A stretch of DNA of 64,000 nt. Source: Anaerostipes amylophilus. Lineage in GTDB: Bacteria > Bacillota > Clostridia > Lachnospirales > Lachnospiraceae. The stretch covers positions 248,001 to 312,000 of the forward strand of contig NZ_JAOQJG010000001.1 of the NCBI RefSeq assembly GCF_025567365.1. The letters run 5' to 3'. Below the pieces are notes generated by a model. It was given only the letters and a program-made list of their open reading frames with translations. It did not search any database and was not told the origin of the DNA. A program made the translations under genes and the position numbers. Shown here one piece after another: positions 34,124-42,972 of this stretch. Each line of letters opens with the position of its first letter. Positions within the stretch are counted from its first letter, which is position 1.

Positions 34124-36664
34124 TTAAGATTGTATTTTTAAAGCTCTGATCGAATTCAATACACAAAGCATTGCTACTCCGGTATCCGCAAATACTGCCA
34201 TCCACATATTAGCAAATCCAAGTAGTCCAAGTATCATGACAAGAGCTTTCACAACTAGTGCAAATACGACATTCTGCCATGCAATACGACTTGCTTTCTT
34301 GCCAATGGCAATCGCCTGTGGAATTGCTTCTACACTTGATGTCATAAATACAACATCAGCAGCTTCAATTGCTGCATCAGCTCCACTTCCCATAGCTACT
34401 CCACAATCTGCTCCTGCAAGGACTGGAGCATCATTGATGCCATCTCCAACAAACATAACAGCTCCATGTTTTGTTCTCTGTTCCTGAAGTTTTAAAAGCT
34501 TTTCATCTGGTAAAAGTTTGGAGTAAACTTCATCAATTCCCGTTTCCTCTGCAATTGCATTTGCAGCTGATTCAGAATCTCCAGTCAGCATAACCGTGTG
34601 GAGTTTCTGTGCTTTTAAAGATGCAATTGCGGATTTTGCATCATCTTTTAGTGTATCAGCGATCACAACAGCTCCGATCAGCACTCCGTCTTTTGCCAGA
34701 AATACTTCTGTTCCATAAGATGTTGTTTCTTTATATTCTCCTGCAATGTGATACTGATTCATTAATTTTTTATTACCTGCTAAGACTTCAGATCCATCAA
34801 GTTTGATCACAGAACCATGTCCTGCAATTTCTTTTGCGCTTTCTGCTGTTTTATAAGATATATTTTCTTCTTTTGCAGCTTCCATAATACTCTTTGCGAT
34901 TGGATGAGTTGAAGATTCTTCACAGGAAGCAGCCAAGGATAACAATTCATTTCTTGTAACATCTCCAAAAGTAACAACATCTTGTACCTTAAAGTTTCCT
35001 TTTGTGATCGTTCCTGTTTTATCCATAACCACAGAAGTAATATCTTTCAATGTTTCTAAAGCCGCTCCTCCTTTAAATAAGATACCGATCTTAGATCCTG
35101 CTCCAATTCCTGAGAAGAATGCAAGCGGTACACTTAAAACAAGTGCACATGGACAACTGATCACAAGAAATGTGAGTGCTGTATACACCCAGTGTGTCCA
35201 GTTACCTGTTATGATAGAAGGAATGATTGCTGTCGCCAATGCCATAAATACGACAAATGGTGTATATACACGGGAAAAACGTGTAATAAAGCGATCCATT
35301 TTCGGCTTGCTGGCTGCTGCATTTTCAACTGAATCCATGATTCTTGTAACCATAGATTCTTCCAACACTTTTTCAACTCTGATCTTGATAACTCCAGAAG
35401 TATTTAGACATCCAGAAGTTACTTCCGTTCCTTCAAAACCAGATATCGGCACTGGTTCTCCTGTTACAGGTGATGTATCAATCATTGTTTCACCATCGGT
35501 GATCACTCCGTCCAAAGGAATACGATCTCCCGGACGTACTAATAGAATATCTCCTATCTCTGCTTCTTCTGCATCGATCACTGAAACATCTCCGTGTTCA
35601 TTCACAAGATTTACGACTTCAGGACGCATATCGATCACATCCATGATCTGTGAGCGGCTTCTCTCTACTGCTTTCTCTTCGAATAATTCTCCAATCCGGT
35701 AAAATAACATAACTCCTACCGCTTCGGCATACTCTCCAATACCGAACGCCCCGATCGTTGCGATACTCATCAAAAAGTTTTCGTCAAAAACTTGCCCTTT
35801 TGAAATGTTTCTTAACGCTGTCCATACGATTTTAATACCTAGGATTAAATATGCCAATAAAAAACATGCTGTACTGTATACTGGCTTAGACGATTCAAAG
35901 ATTTTTCCAGCAATAAATAAAACAATTCCTATTCCAAGTTCCAAGTATTCTCTATTATCTTCAGAGTTATTTTTCGCTTTTTTTGCTTCCTTTTGTGCAC
36001 GTACTGTGTCCTCACGAATAACAACTTTAACATCTGGTTCAATGGATGTACAGATCTCCTGAATCTGTGGAAGTAATGCCTTTGCATCATCAGACCATAC
36101 ACGTAACTGTTTCGTTGCAAATGTCAGGTTTACTGCCTCAACTCCTGGCAAATGTGAAATCTGTTCTTCCATTTTACCTGCACAATGTGCACAGCCAAGT
36201 TTCTCAACAATAAATACCGTTGCCTTTCCATTTCCCTGGCGTTTTGTTGCTGCAGCAATTGTCCCCTCGTCATCATCATCGTCATCACAACAGCCGCAAT
36301 CACAGTGATCTTTGTCATGATGATGGTGATGTTCATGATCATGGTGATGTTGGTGATGGTGATGTTCATGACCTTCATGTTGACTTTCGCAACCACATCC
36401 ACAGTGCTCTTCATGAACTTCTTCATCTTTTCTTTTCTTAGAAGATTTCTTTAAAACTTCCGTTACAATAACGTCTGGTTCAATATCCGTACAAATCTTC
36501 TGGATCACTGGAAGAAGATCTTCACTGGAAGTTTCAACATACATCTTCTTCATTGGAAATGAGAGATTTACACTTTCAACTTCTGGAAGTTTCCCGATCT
36601 TTTCTTCCATCTTGCCAGCACAATGAGCACAACCAAGATTTTCAAACTCATATGTCCTCTTCAT
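34124..36664 (-). CDS. cadA: Heavy-metal P1B-type ATPase with two HMA domains and a His/Asp-rich loop
   Basis: It is an ATP-driven exporter of soft divalent metals, probably Zn/Cd/Co. Two N-terminal HMA domains each carry GCAHCAGKMEE. They are joined by a linker of about 50 residues crowded with His, Cys and Asp (36260-36420). Then come TGEP, the membrane CPC motif (SCPCALVLSVP), the phosphorylation motif DKTGTITKG, HPIAKSI and GDGINDAP. The start is set at 36664 (MKRTYEFENLG) behind GGAAGGG. The ArsR-type repressor gene overlaps the start by 17 nt. CPC with the His-rich loop favours Zn/Cd over Cu; metal identity is inferred. Confidence 0.92.
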   Translation of the reverse strand: MKRTYEFENLGCAHCAGKMEEKIGKLPEVESVNLSFPMKKMYVETSSEDLLPVIQKICTDIEPDVIVTEVLKKSSKKRKDEEVHEEHCGCGCESQHEGHEHHHHQHHHDHEHHHHHDKDHCDCGCCDDDDDDEGTIAAATKRQGNGKATVFIVEKLGCAHCAGKMEEQISHLPGVEAVNLTFATKQLRVWSDDAKALLPQIQEICTSIEPDVKVVIREDTVRAQKEAKKAKNNSEDNREYLELGIGIVLFIAGKIFESSKPVYSTACFLLAYLILGIKIVWTALRNISKGQVFDENFLMSIATIGAFGIGEYAEAVGVMLFYRIGELFEEKAVERSRSQIMDVIDMRPEVVNLVNEHGDVSVIDAEEAEIGDILLVRPGDRIPLDGVITDGETMIDTSPVTGEPVPISGFEGTEVTSGCLNTSGVIKIRVEKVLEESMVTRIMDSVENAAASKPKMDRFITRFSRVYTPFVVFMALATAIIPSIITGNWTHWVYTALTFLVISCPCALVLSVPLAFFSGIGAGSKIGILFKGGAALETLKDITSVVMDKTGTITKGNFKVQDVVTFGDVTRNELLSLAASCEESSTHPIAKSIMEAAKEENISYKTAESAKEIAGHGSVIKLDGSEVLAGNKKLMNQYHIAGEYKETTSYGTEVFLAKDGVLIGAVVIADTLKDDAKSAIASLKAQKLHTVMLTGDSESAANAIAEETGIDEVYSKLLPDEKLLKLQEQRTKHGAVMFVGDGINDAPVLAGADCGVAMGSGADAAIEAADVVFMTSSVEAIPQAIAIGKKASRIAWQNVVFALVVKALVMILGLLGFANMWMAVFADTGVAMLCVLNSIRALKIQS

Positions 36665-37040
36665 ACATTCCCTTCCTTTCAAATACTGTCTTCAACAGAT
36701 CAGAAACTAACGCCCCGTCTGCCGTATCAGCAATTGTATAATGTACTTCTTTCCCGATTCTTCGACTTGTGATAACACCCAACTGCTTTAATGAACGCAG
36801 ATGATGTGAAACAGCTGGCGGACTCATCTCAATCGCTTCAGCAATATTTCTGACACATACCTCGCGATGATATAAAAGATATAAAATACGAAGTCTTGTG
36901 CTGTCACTTAAAAGCCCAAATAAACTAGCCGTTTCTATTGCAAATTCTTCTGGCGGGAGAACATGTTTTAATTCTGTAACATCACAACCATGACCATGAA
37001 TATCTATGGATTGAATGTTATATTTCTCCGTTTTATTCAT
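36648..37040 (-). CDS. ArsR/SmtB-family metal-responsive repressor
   Basis: The 130-residue winged-helix repressor begins with HGHGCDVTELKH, which can bind metal. The helix-turn-helix is EVCVRNIAEAIEMSPPAVSHHLRSLKQLGV, followed by a beta wing, GKEVHYTIADTADGAL. The Cys in EVCVRN matches the alpha-3 ELCV position of CadC-type sensors; the His set of the alpha-5 site is not obvious. Its end overlaps the ATPase start, and a palindrome overlies its own transcription start, so it should repress both genes until metal binds. Confidence 0.9.
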   Translation of the reverse strand: MNKTEKYNIQSIDIHGHGCDVTELKHVLPPEEFAIETASLFGLLSDSTRLRILYLLYHREVCVRNIAEAIEMSPPAVSHHLRSLKQLGVITSRRIGKEVHYTIADTADGALVSDLLKTVFERKGMYEEDI

Positions 37041-37054
37041 AAAAATTCCTCCTT

Positions 37055-37116
37055 CAATTAAACGTTTGCTTAATTGTTTATGTCTTTAATATAATACAGA
37101 TCTATAAGGAAATCAA
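37055..37116 (-). promoter_or_regulatory. Promoter and operator of the arsR-cadA pair
   Basis: On the minus strand -35 TTGATT (37111-37116), a 17-bp spacer and -10 TATATT (37088-37093) are followed by the imperfect palindrome CAATTAAGCAAACGTTTAAT plus TG (37055-37076). That site is close to the 12-2-12 type bound by SmtB/CadC repressors. It covers the expected start of transcription and ends shortly before the ribosome site. Confidence 0.75.
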
Positions 37117-37224
37117 CTATTTTGAAAAAAATTTTCAACTATTTTTTCAAAACAGATTTTCTGAGAAATATGGTAGTTTTTCCTAACCAATAAACAAAAA
37201 AATATAGGATAATCAAGTGAATTA

Positions 37225-37233
37225 TGATATACT
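37225..37233 (+). promoter_or_regulatory. Extended -10 promoter candidate for hom
   Basis: TGA directly before TATACT (37228-37233), about 88 nt upstream of the hom ATG, in very AT-rich DNA. No good -35 box and no leader RNA structure were found. Confidence 0.4.
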
Positions 37234-37320
37234 AAAAATTACTTATACAAATTTATTCGATCAAAAAGATCAAATTTAGATAAAATAATCACAAAAACAA
37301 ATCAGAAAAGGAAGTGTATC

Positions 37321-38607
37321 ATGGAAGAGTTTAAGAATATCAAAATAGCCCTTTTAGGTTCTGGAACAGTAGGAACCGGAGTGTACAAACTGATCGAACG
37401 CCAGAAAGACGAATTACCTCATAAGATCGGTGCTAATCTTTCTGTAAGCAAAGTTCTAGTAAGAGATAAGAATAAAAAAAGAGAGGGTATTAATCCAGAA
37501 CATCTGACTGATCAGTGGGAAGATATTATTACTGACGATGACATTCAGATCGTCGTAGAAGTCATGGGTGGAATCGAACCAGCTCGTACCTATATCACAC
37601 AGGCCTTACAAGCAGGCAAGAATGTAGTCACAGCCAATAAAGATTTAATGGCAGTTCATGGTGGCGAATTATTGGATATCGCAACAGAGAATGGATGTGA
37701 CTTATTATTTGAAGCATCTGTAGCCGGAGGAATTCCAATTATTCGTCCTTTAAAACAGTGTCTTGCTGGCAACTATATTTCAGAAGTCATGGGTATTGTA
37801 AATGGAACAACAAACTTTATCCTTACAAAAATGACTCATGAAGGAATGGAATTTGACGAAGCATTAGCTCTGGCAACAGAACTTGGTTATGCTGAAGCTG
37901 ATCCAACAGCTGATATTGAAGGATATGACGCAGGACGTAAGATGGCGATCATGGCATCTATCGCATTCAACTCCCGCGTTACCTTTAACGATGTATACAC
38001 AGAAGGTATTACTAACATTACAGCAAAAGATATCAAATATGCTGAAGCAATGGGATGCACAATCAAACTTCTTGGTGTAGCTAAGAATACAGATACTGGA
38101 ATCGAAGTTCGTGTTCACCCAATGCTGATCCCTAGCGATCATCCATTAGCAACAGTTAATGACTCTTTCAATGCCGTATTCGTACATGGAGATGCCGTAG
38201 ATGACGCAATGTTCTACGGAAGAGGTGCTGGAGAACTTCCTACAGCAAGTGCTGTCATGGGAGATATCATTGATGTTGCACGCAATATCCAGTTTTACTG
38301 CAACGGAAGAATTCATTGTACATGCTACAAGAATCTTCCGATCAAGAAGATCACAGAAATTGAAAGTAAATATTTCATGAGACTTCTTGTAGATGACAAA
38401 CCAGGTGTACTTGCTCAGATTGCATCTACATTAGGTAAGAACAATGTAAGTATTGCACAGGTTATTCAGAAGAATAAGATTGAAGATCAAGCTGAATTAG
38501 TTGTAATCACAGATCTCGTTCTTGAGCAGAATTTTGCAGATGCTTTAGTTGAGATTAAGGGAATGGATCATACTCGTGAAATTTCTACTGTGATTCGAGT
38601 ATACTAA
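37321..38607 (+). CDS. hom: Homoserine dehydrogenase
   Basis: It reduces aspartate semialdehyde to homoserine for threonine and methionine synthesis. The NAD(P) fold begins IKIALLGSGTVGTGVYKLIE, and the catalytic region includes GIVNGTTNFILTKM and EADPTADIEGYDAGRK. A C-terminal ACT domain (about 350-428, KPGVLAQIASTLGKNNVSIAQVIQ) gives threonine feedback control in this family. The length of 428 is typical. It is monocistronic and ends at palindromic element B. Confidence 0.95.
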   Translation: MEEFKNIKIALLGSGTVGTGVYKLIERQKDELPHKIGANLSVSKVLVRDKNKKREGINPEHLTDQWEDIITDDDIQIVVEVMGGIEPARTYITQALQAGKNVVTANKDLMAVHGGELLDIATENGCDLLFEASVAGGIPIIRPLKQCLAGNYISEVMGIVNGTTNFILTKMTHEGMEFDEALALATELGYAEADPTADIEGYDAGRKMAIMASIAFNSRVTFNDVYTEGITNITAKDIKYAEAMGCTIKLLGVAKNTDTGIEVRVHPMLIPSDHPLATVNDSFNAVFVHGDAVDDAMFYGRGAGELPTASAVMGDIIDVARNIQFYCNGRIHCTCYKNLPIKKITEIESKYFMRLLVDDKPGVLAQIASTLGKNNVSIAQVIQKNKIEDQAELVVITDLVLEQNFADALVEIKGMDHTREISTVIRVY

Positions 38608-38611
38608 ATTC

Positions 38612-38885
38612 TGATTTGATAGGCTTTCGTATATGTGACAAAAATAAGATAAGAATCAATATTTAAAACAACTGGTGGCAACACGCAGATTTTAAGAGCA
38701 TTTTTTACAAATCGCCGATCCGCGCCTGTTCCTTTGATAACTCACTGGCTGCGAACCAAAATGTCCGCAGCTACGTTCAAACAATCAACCACAGGGCGCT
38801 GCGAATTTGTAAAAAACGCACTTAAAATCTGCTAATCGTTGCCACCAGTTGTTTTAAATATTGATTCTTATCTTATTTTTGTCAC
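38612..38885. repeat. Palindromic shoulder element, copy B (perfect 48-bp arms)
   Basis: The left shoulder TGATAGGCTTTCGTATATG is followed by a 251-nt inverted repeat centred near 38760. The outer 48 nt (38635-38682 against 38838-38885) pair perfectly. The next 30 or so pair with a few mismatches (CAGATTTTAAGAGC... against its partner), and the centre holds a smaller GCTGCG/CGCAGC hairpin. No open reading frame of note is present. The right shoulder seen in copies A and C is absent; the trmL terminator follows instead. Confidence 0.85.
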
Positions 38886-38886
38886 A

Positions 38887-38923
38887 TAAAACAGAAGATC
38901 AAAGAAATATCATCTGTCTTAAA
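38887..38923 (-). terminator. Terminator after trmL
   Basis: On the minus strand CAGATGAT and GATCTTCTG form a short stem with one bulge or mismatch followed by TTTTATG. It lies about 50 nt after the trmL stop and abuts element B. Confidence 0.5.
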
Positions 38924-38971
38924 AAATTCTAATTTATAACCAATACCATTCTCCAACCACAACTTAAAATT

Positions 38972-39469
38972 CTACCAATGATAATGATGCAGCTGTCCTT
39001 CCATCTGGAATGCTTCAAATCCTTGATGTCTCAGCACTTCATAGGCTACAATTGCAACTGAATTGGACAGATTTAATGATCTGATATGTGGCAGCATTGG
39101 AATTCTGATTGAGGTTTCTTCATAGTCTAATAGAATCTCTTCTGGAATTCCTGCACTCTCTTTTCCGAACATGATGTATACATCTTCATCTTCTTCATAT
39201 GCGGGTGCTGAATACACATGTTTAGCTTTTGTTGTTGCCATATAAATCTTTGGATTATCATTCTTTTCCAGGAAATCTTCAAAATTAATATATGTGCGGA
39301 CATCTAATTTGTCCCAATAATCAAGACCTGCTCTCTTGATCATCTTTTCATTTAAACGGAAGCCAAGTGGCTCGATCAAGTGCAGGACTGCACCGCATGC
39401 CACGCAGGTTCTTCCGATATTTCCAGTGTTTGCCGGCATTTCCGGCTCATGTAATACTATATGAAGCAT
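38972..39469 (-). CDS. trmL: tRNA (cytidine/uridine-34 2'-O)-methyltransferase
   Basis: It is a minimal SPOUT methyltransferase that modifies the wobble base of tRNA-Leu isoacceptors. The 165 residues show motif 1 PEMPANTGNIGRTCVACGA, motif 2 IMFGKESAGIPEEIL and motif 3 RIPMLPHIRSLNLSNSVAIVAYE. The C-terminus is short, as in E. coli TrmL. It is the last gene of the exonuclease/VanW operon, 18 nt after the AIR-synthase-like gene. Confidence 0.94.
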   Translation of the reverse strand: MLHIVLHEPEMPANTGNIGRTCVACGAVLHLIEPLGFRLNEKMIKRAGLDYWDKLDVRTYINFEDFLEKNDNPKIYMATTKAKHVYSAPAYEEDEDVYIMFGKESAGIPEEILLDYEETSIRIPMLPHIRSLNLSNSVAIVAYEVLRHQGFEAFQMEGQLHHYHW

Positions 39470-39487
39470 TATTAACTCTCCAATCTT

Positions 39488-40486
39488 TTAATTTCTATTA
39501 TTCTCAGAATATATTTTGTATAACTCGTCCTGTCTAGGTGCTTCTAAGTTGGCTGCCTTTCCCTGGCGATAGATCACTTTATCTCTGGAATCTGTTGTAT
39601 GACCAATAATCGTTGCTTTGATACCTGCCTGTTCCAATTCATTTACTAATGTTCTTCCATGATCTGTTGTGATCAGCATAGAACCACTTGAGATCAACTG
39701 GTACGGATTCAGATCGTATCTTTCACAAAATTCGATTGTATGCTGTCTTAATGGAATATCTTCAATACAAACTTCGACTCCGACACCAGATGCCTTAGAT
39801 ATCTCCCATAGTGCACCATATATGCCGCCTTCTGTGATATCATGCATGCAAGATGCATATTTTCGTGCGATCAGTCCCTCTGGCACCACAGAAATATCAT
39901 TCAAAAATGCTTTTGCATCTTCAATGAATGTATCAGAAAACCATTCTTTTAATTCATCTTCTTTTTCATTTGCAATGATCCCTGTTCCTTCCATTCCAAG
40001 ATATTTTGTCACAACAATATCCTGACCTGGTTTTGCACCTCCCGATAAGATCAGTTCATCTTCTCTGACCTTTCCGATTCCTGTCACAGATAATACAGGC
40101 TGTGTTACCGCAGCTGTGATCTCTGTATGACCTCCAAGTACCATAATATTTAACTTTTCACATTCTGTATTGATCTGCTGCATCATCTTCTTAATCTGTA
40201 CTTCTTTGATCATCGGAGGTAGAAGTGCTGTCACCATAAGACCGATCGTCTCTGCTCCTGCAGATACAAGATCATTGGCAGTTACATGAACTGCTAGATT
40301 CCCAATCTCTTTCACCGCTCCTGTGATCGGATCTGTTGATGTAACAAAAACTTCTCCTTCCTGAAGTTTTAATGCTGCACAATCTTCTCCGATCCCTGGT
40401 CCGACAAGAACTTCTTCTCTTCTTGTATGCAATTGTTCAAATACTACTTTCTGCAATGCAGATTCTGATAATTTTCCTATCTTCAT
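39488..40486 (-). CDS. AIR synthase-related / HypE-like ATP-binding protein
   Basis: The 332 residues show the PurM/HypE/SelD/ThiL fold. GPGIGEDCAALKLQEGEVFVTSTD is the N-terminal nucleotide motif, HVTANDLVSAGAETIGLMVT follows, and GGHTEITAAVTQPVLSVTGIG and MHDITEGGIYGALWE lie in the second domain. The C-terminal Cys of HypE that receives the carbamoyl group is missing, so hydrogenase maturation is unlikely. Many Firmicutes carry this as an uncharacterised 'AIR synthase related' protein. It lies two bases after the VanW-domain gene. Confidence 0.85.
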   Translation of the reverse strand: MKIGKLSESALQKVVFEQLHTRREEVLVGPGIGEDCAALKLQEGEVFVTSTDPITGAVKEIGNLAVHVTANDLVSAGAETIGLMVTALLPPMIKEVQIKKMMQQINTECEKLNIMVLGGHTEITAAVTQPVLSVTGIGKVREDELILSGGAKPGQDIVVTKYLGMEGTGIIANEKEDELKEWFSDTFIEDAKAFLNDISVVPEGLIARKYASCMHDITEGGIYGALWEISKASGVGVEVCIEDIPLRQHTIEFCERYDLNPYQLISSGSMLITTDHGRTLVNELEQAGIKATIIGHTTDSRDKVIYRQGKAANLEAPRQDELYKIYSENNRN

Positions 40487-40488
40487 AT

Positions 40489-41964
40489 TTAGTTTCCTGT
40501 ACTTTCTCCAGATTTTGCAGTAGAAGATTTTTTCGTTGTTGTTTTCTGTGCTGTCGTTGATTTTGCAGCAGTTGTCGTTTTACTCTTTGAATCGTTCTTC
40601 TTATCTTTCTTGTCGTTTTTCTCTTCTATTTTTTCTGCTTTTTTTGTTCCAACACGATACACTGTTGGTGTTGACATATATGTGGATGTATTGAACACTT
40701 TCTTTGATACCTGTTTTCCATTGACCTTTACGATCTTCCATAATCTTGCACTGTATCCTGTATGTCCATAACTTTGCACAACCTTCTGTCCTGCTGGAAG
40801 TGTCGCATCTTCTACTGTACTTTCTGTACTTTCTTTGATATTCGTTGTCTCAGATAAAAATTCAACTGTACGCTTTGGATCTTTCTTCTTTCCATATATT
40901 GTGAATGTGATCGTTGATCCATTAGCTTTACCTTCAATATAAATTGGTGTATCAAATGTATTCTTGAATTTCATATCTTTATGTGTTCCTGCGATCGCAG
41001 CATCTGCTGATCTTGGTACATAATGAACAGTCATGGAATGTGGAAATCTCTCTACGATCTTTAATTCTGCACGGATTACCGCATTATATAATGTTGTAGA
41101 AACCTGACAGATTCCACCACCATATGTCTGAACTGTCTGTCCATTCTCGTAAGAACCAGCAAGTGCATATCCATTTTCTTTTGTAAATGGTGATACAGTC
41201 TTATATACAGATAATGTTTCTCCAGGATACACAATGCTTCCGTTAATCTTTGATGCACCATTCGCAACATTCACTTTACGTCCATATGGAGAACCTCCAT
41301 ATTCTGTTGTGTACGTGCCTAATACATCTTTGATCTGTGCCATATCTTTTGATGTGTATTTTGCTTTTTGCTTAACAACATCTAATTTGGCTTTTGATTT
41401 ACCAGATTCTACAGATTTCTTAAAATTTGCAAATGTTTCATCCATATTCAGTGTATAGCCTGTCTTTTCTTTCACTACGACAAACTTTCCATTCTTATGT
41501 TTAACACTCGCATTTCTTGGCTCTGTGATAATCTTTTTTGTTGCCTTCTTGACATTCTTCTTAAACTTGGCTTTGTCATATTGACGATATACTCTAAGTT
41601 TATGTTCTTTTTTCTTGGAATCTGAGTACTGCTCAAAGATTGTTCCTGTTCTTCCAAGTGCATATGCCTCTTCCACTGTCTTATCGGCATCTGCCATAGC
41701 TCCTAATGATTCGATTTTCACATCTGTCTTCTCCTCGTCTACATATAACGTGATATTCTCTTTGTGAATCTCTTTCATATGGGATTCAATTAATTTCTTT
41801 GCCTCAGCTTTCGTCATTCCTCCAACAGACATTCCATCGCATGTAACACCATTTAAGATTTTTCCATCTTTTACTGCACTGTTTACCTTATGATTCATAT
41901 AGAAAAATCCGCCCGCTGCCAAAATAACGATCACAGCAATTGCAATAATTATCTTTTTCTTCAT
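40489..41964 (-). CDS. VanW-family cell-envelope protein
   Basis: The 491 residues start with a signal-anchor helix (4-24). One or two putative peptidoglycan-binding modules (VTCDGMSVGGMTKAEAKKLI, about 38-225) precede the VanW domain with GGGICQVSTTLYNAVIRAEL and FPHSMTVHYVPRSADAAIAG (about 280-345). A beta-rich G5-like stretch is followed by a disordered Lys/Ser/Thr-rich tail (about 435-491). The name comes from vancomycin clusters, but the biochemical role is unproven. Outside surface, attached by its N-terminus. Confidence 0.88.
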   Translation of the reverse strand: MKKKIIIAIAVIVILAAGGFFYMNHKVNSAVKDGKILNGVTCDGMSVGGMTKAEAKKLIESHMKEIHKENITLYVDEEKTDVKIESLGAMADADKTVEEAYALGRTGTIFEQYSDSKKKEHKLRVYRQYDKAKFKKNVKKATKKIITEPRNASVKHKNGKFVVVKEKTGYTLNMDETFANFKKSVESGKSKAKLDVVKQKAKYTSKDMAQIKDVLGTYTTEYGGSPYGRKVNVANGASKINGSIVYPGETLSVYKTVSPFTKENGYALAGSYENGQTVQTYGGGICQVSTTLYNAVIRAELKIVERFPHSMTVHYVPRSADAAIAGTHKDMKFKNTFDTPIYIEGKANGSTITFTIYGKKKDPKRTVEFLSETTNIKESTESTVEDATLPAGQKVVQSYGHTGYSARLWKIVKVNGKQVSKKVFNTSTYMSTPTVYRVGTKKAEKIEEKNDKKDKKNDSKSKTTTAAKSTTAQKTTTKKSSTAKSGESTGN

Positions 41965-41995
41965 TATGTCTTACTTCCTCTCAAAAATTCTACAG

Positions 41996-42088
41996 TTACA
42001 TCATCAGGTATCCGGCTACCATTGTTCCAACCATAACGATGATCAGAAGAATCGCAACTACAGATACAAAAAATCTTTTCTTCTTCAT
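41996..42088 (-). CDS. 30-residue membrane protein (DUF4044-like)
   Basis: A short frame between the exonuclease and VanW genes encodes MKKKRFFVSVVAILLIIVMV followed by GTMVAGYLMM. It is one positively charged start and one membrane helix. The ATG overlaps the exonuclease stop in an ATGA arrangement, so it is read by coupled translation, and the next gene starts 31 nt later. It resembles the tiny DUF4044 proteins of Firmicutes, of unknown function. Confidence 0.75.
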   Translation of the reverse strand: MKKKRFFVSVVAILLIIVMVGTMVAGYLMM

Positions 42089-42792
42089 TTCTTCATCACT
42101 CCATAATTAAATATAATATGATCAATCTTCTTTGATGCTTCTCTTTGTGTCATCTGATCAACATCAATCTTCTCCACTATCGCATGATATGCTATCAACT
42201 GCGCTAAATATTTCTTTTGTTTTGCTGTGGCAGGTCGTTCTTTCTTGACCTTGTATTGAAGCTGTCTTGGCATAAATATATCTTTCTCTTCTGGAAATTC
42301 TTTCTTCATCTGCTCAAATACAACTGCCGTTGCCAGTGCATCATCATAAGCCCTGTGTGCTGCCTGATTCACATAATGGTAATGTGCACACAGTGTTTCC
42401 AGTTTCTTGTTCTCAAGCTCACCTAACAGTTTTCTGGCCACTTTCAGCGTGTCAACTCCCTCTCTCTCAAAGTTATGCTTAAATGAAGCTGCTGCCTTCT
42501 TCATAAATTTGTAATCAAACATTACATTATGACCAAGAACCGGAAAATTCCTGCTAAATTCCAAAAATCCCTCAACACCTTCTTTCAGTGAAATTCCTTT
42601 CTTCAGCATATTCCTGTCGATTCCTGTTAAATTGATAATAAAATCACTGACCTCGATCTCTGGATGAATGATACAGTTATATTTTCCACTGATCTTCCCA
42701 TCTCTGACCTTAACAGCCCCTATTTCAATGATCTGATCTCTCTCCAATGACAAACCAGTGGTCTCAAGATCAAATGCAACATAATCCTTCAT
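42085..42792 (-). CDS. DnaQ-like 3'-5' exonuclease (DEDDh)
   Basis: The 235 residues contain all exonuclease motifs: ExoI DFETTGLSLERDQIIEIGA, ExoII GHNVMFDYKFM and ExoIII HRAYDDALATAVVF with the DEDDh His. A helical C-terminus follows from about 170. It resembles the free-standing PolC-type proofreading exonucleases of Firmicutes. It could act in repair or RNA/DNA trimming. First gene of a five-gene run to trmL. Confidence 0.9.
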   Translation of the reverse strand: MKDYVAFDLETTGLSLERDQIIEIGAVKVRDGKISGKYNCIIHPEIEVSDFIINLTGIDRNMLKKGISLKEGVEGFLEFSRNFPVLGHNVMFDYKFMKKAAASFKHNFEREGVDTLKVARKLLGELENKKLETLCAHYHYVNQAAHRAYDDALATAVVFEQMKKEFPEEKDIFMPRQLQYKVKKERPATAKQKKYLAQLIAYHAIVEKIDVDQMTQREASKKIDHIIFNYGVMKK

Positions 42793-42972
42793 TCGTAGTT
42801 ACCTCTGAGAATATTTATACAATATTTCTGTTCAATATTATATATTTAGTTTTCATGCTATTTCCTTATTATACACAAATCAACTTTTAGCCTCAACCCT
42901 GTTTTTTACTATATTTTTGTCCTTTTTTATGATACGATGATTTTAAATATTAAAATAAAGGAGGACAGCAAG

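Noticed and set aside
35004..35702. Plus-strand open frame of 232 codons opposite the P-type ATPase
   Set aside because: Shadow of the ATPase on the other strand; no ribosome site and no recognisable domain.
36130..36454. His/Met-rich open frames on both strands over the ATPase linker
   Set aside because: They arise from the CAT/ATG-rich triplets of the His-rich linker read in other frames.
37140..37320. Riboswitch or T-box upstream of hom
   Set aside because: The region is AT-rich without T-box, SAM or threonine-leader signatures; only a promoter candidate was supported.
39488..40486. HypE hydrogenase-maturation protein
   Set aside because: The C-terminal Cys required by HypE is absent and no hyp or hydrogenase genes are nearby; kept as AIR-synthase-related.
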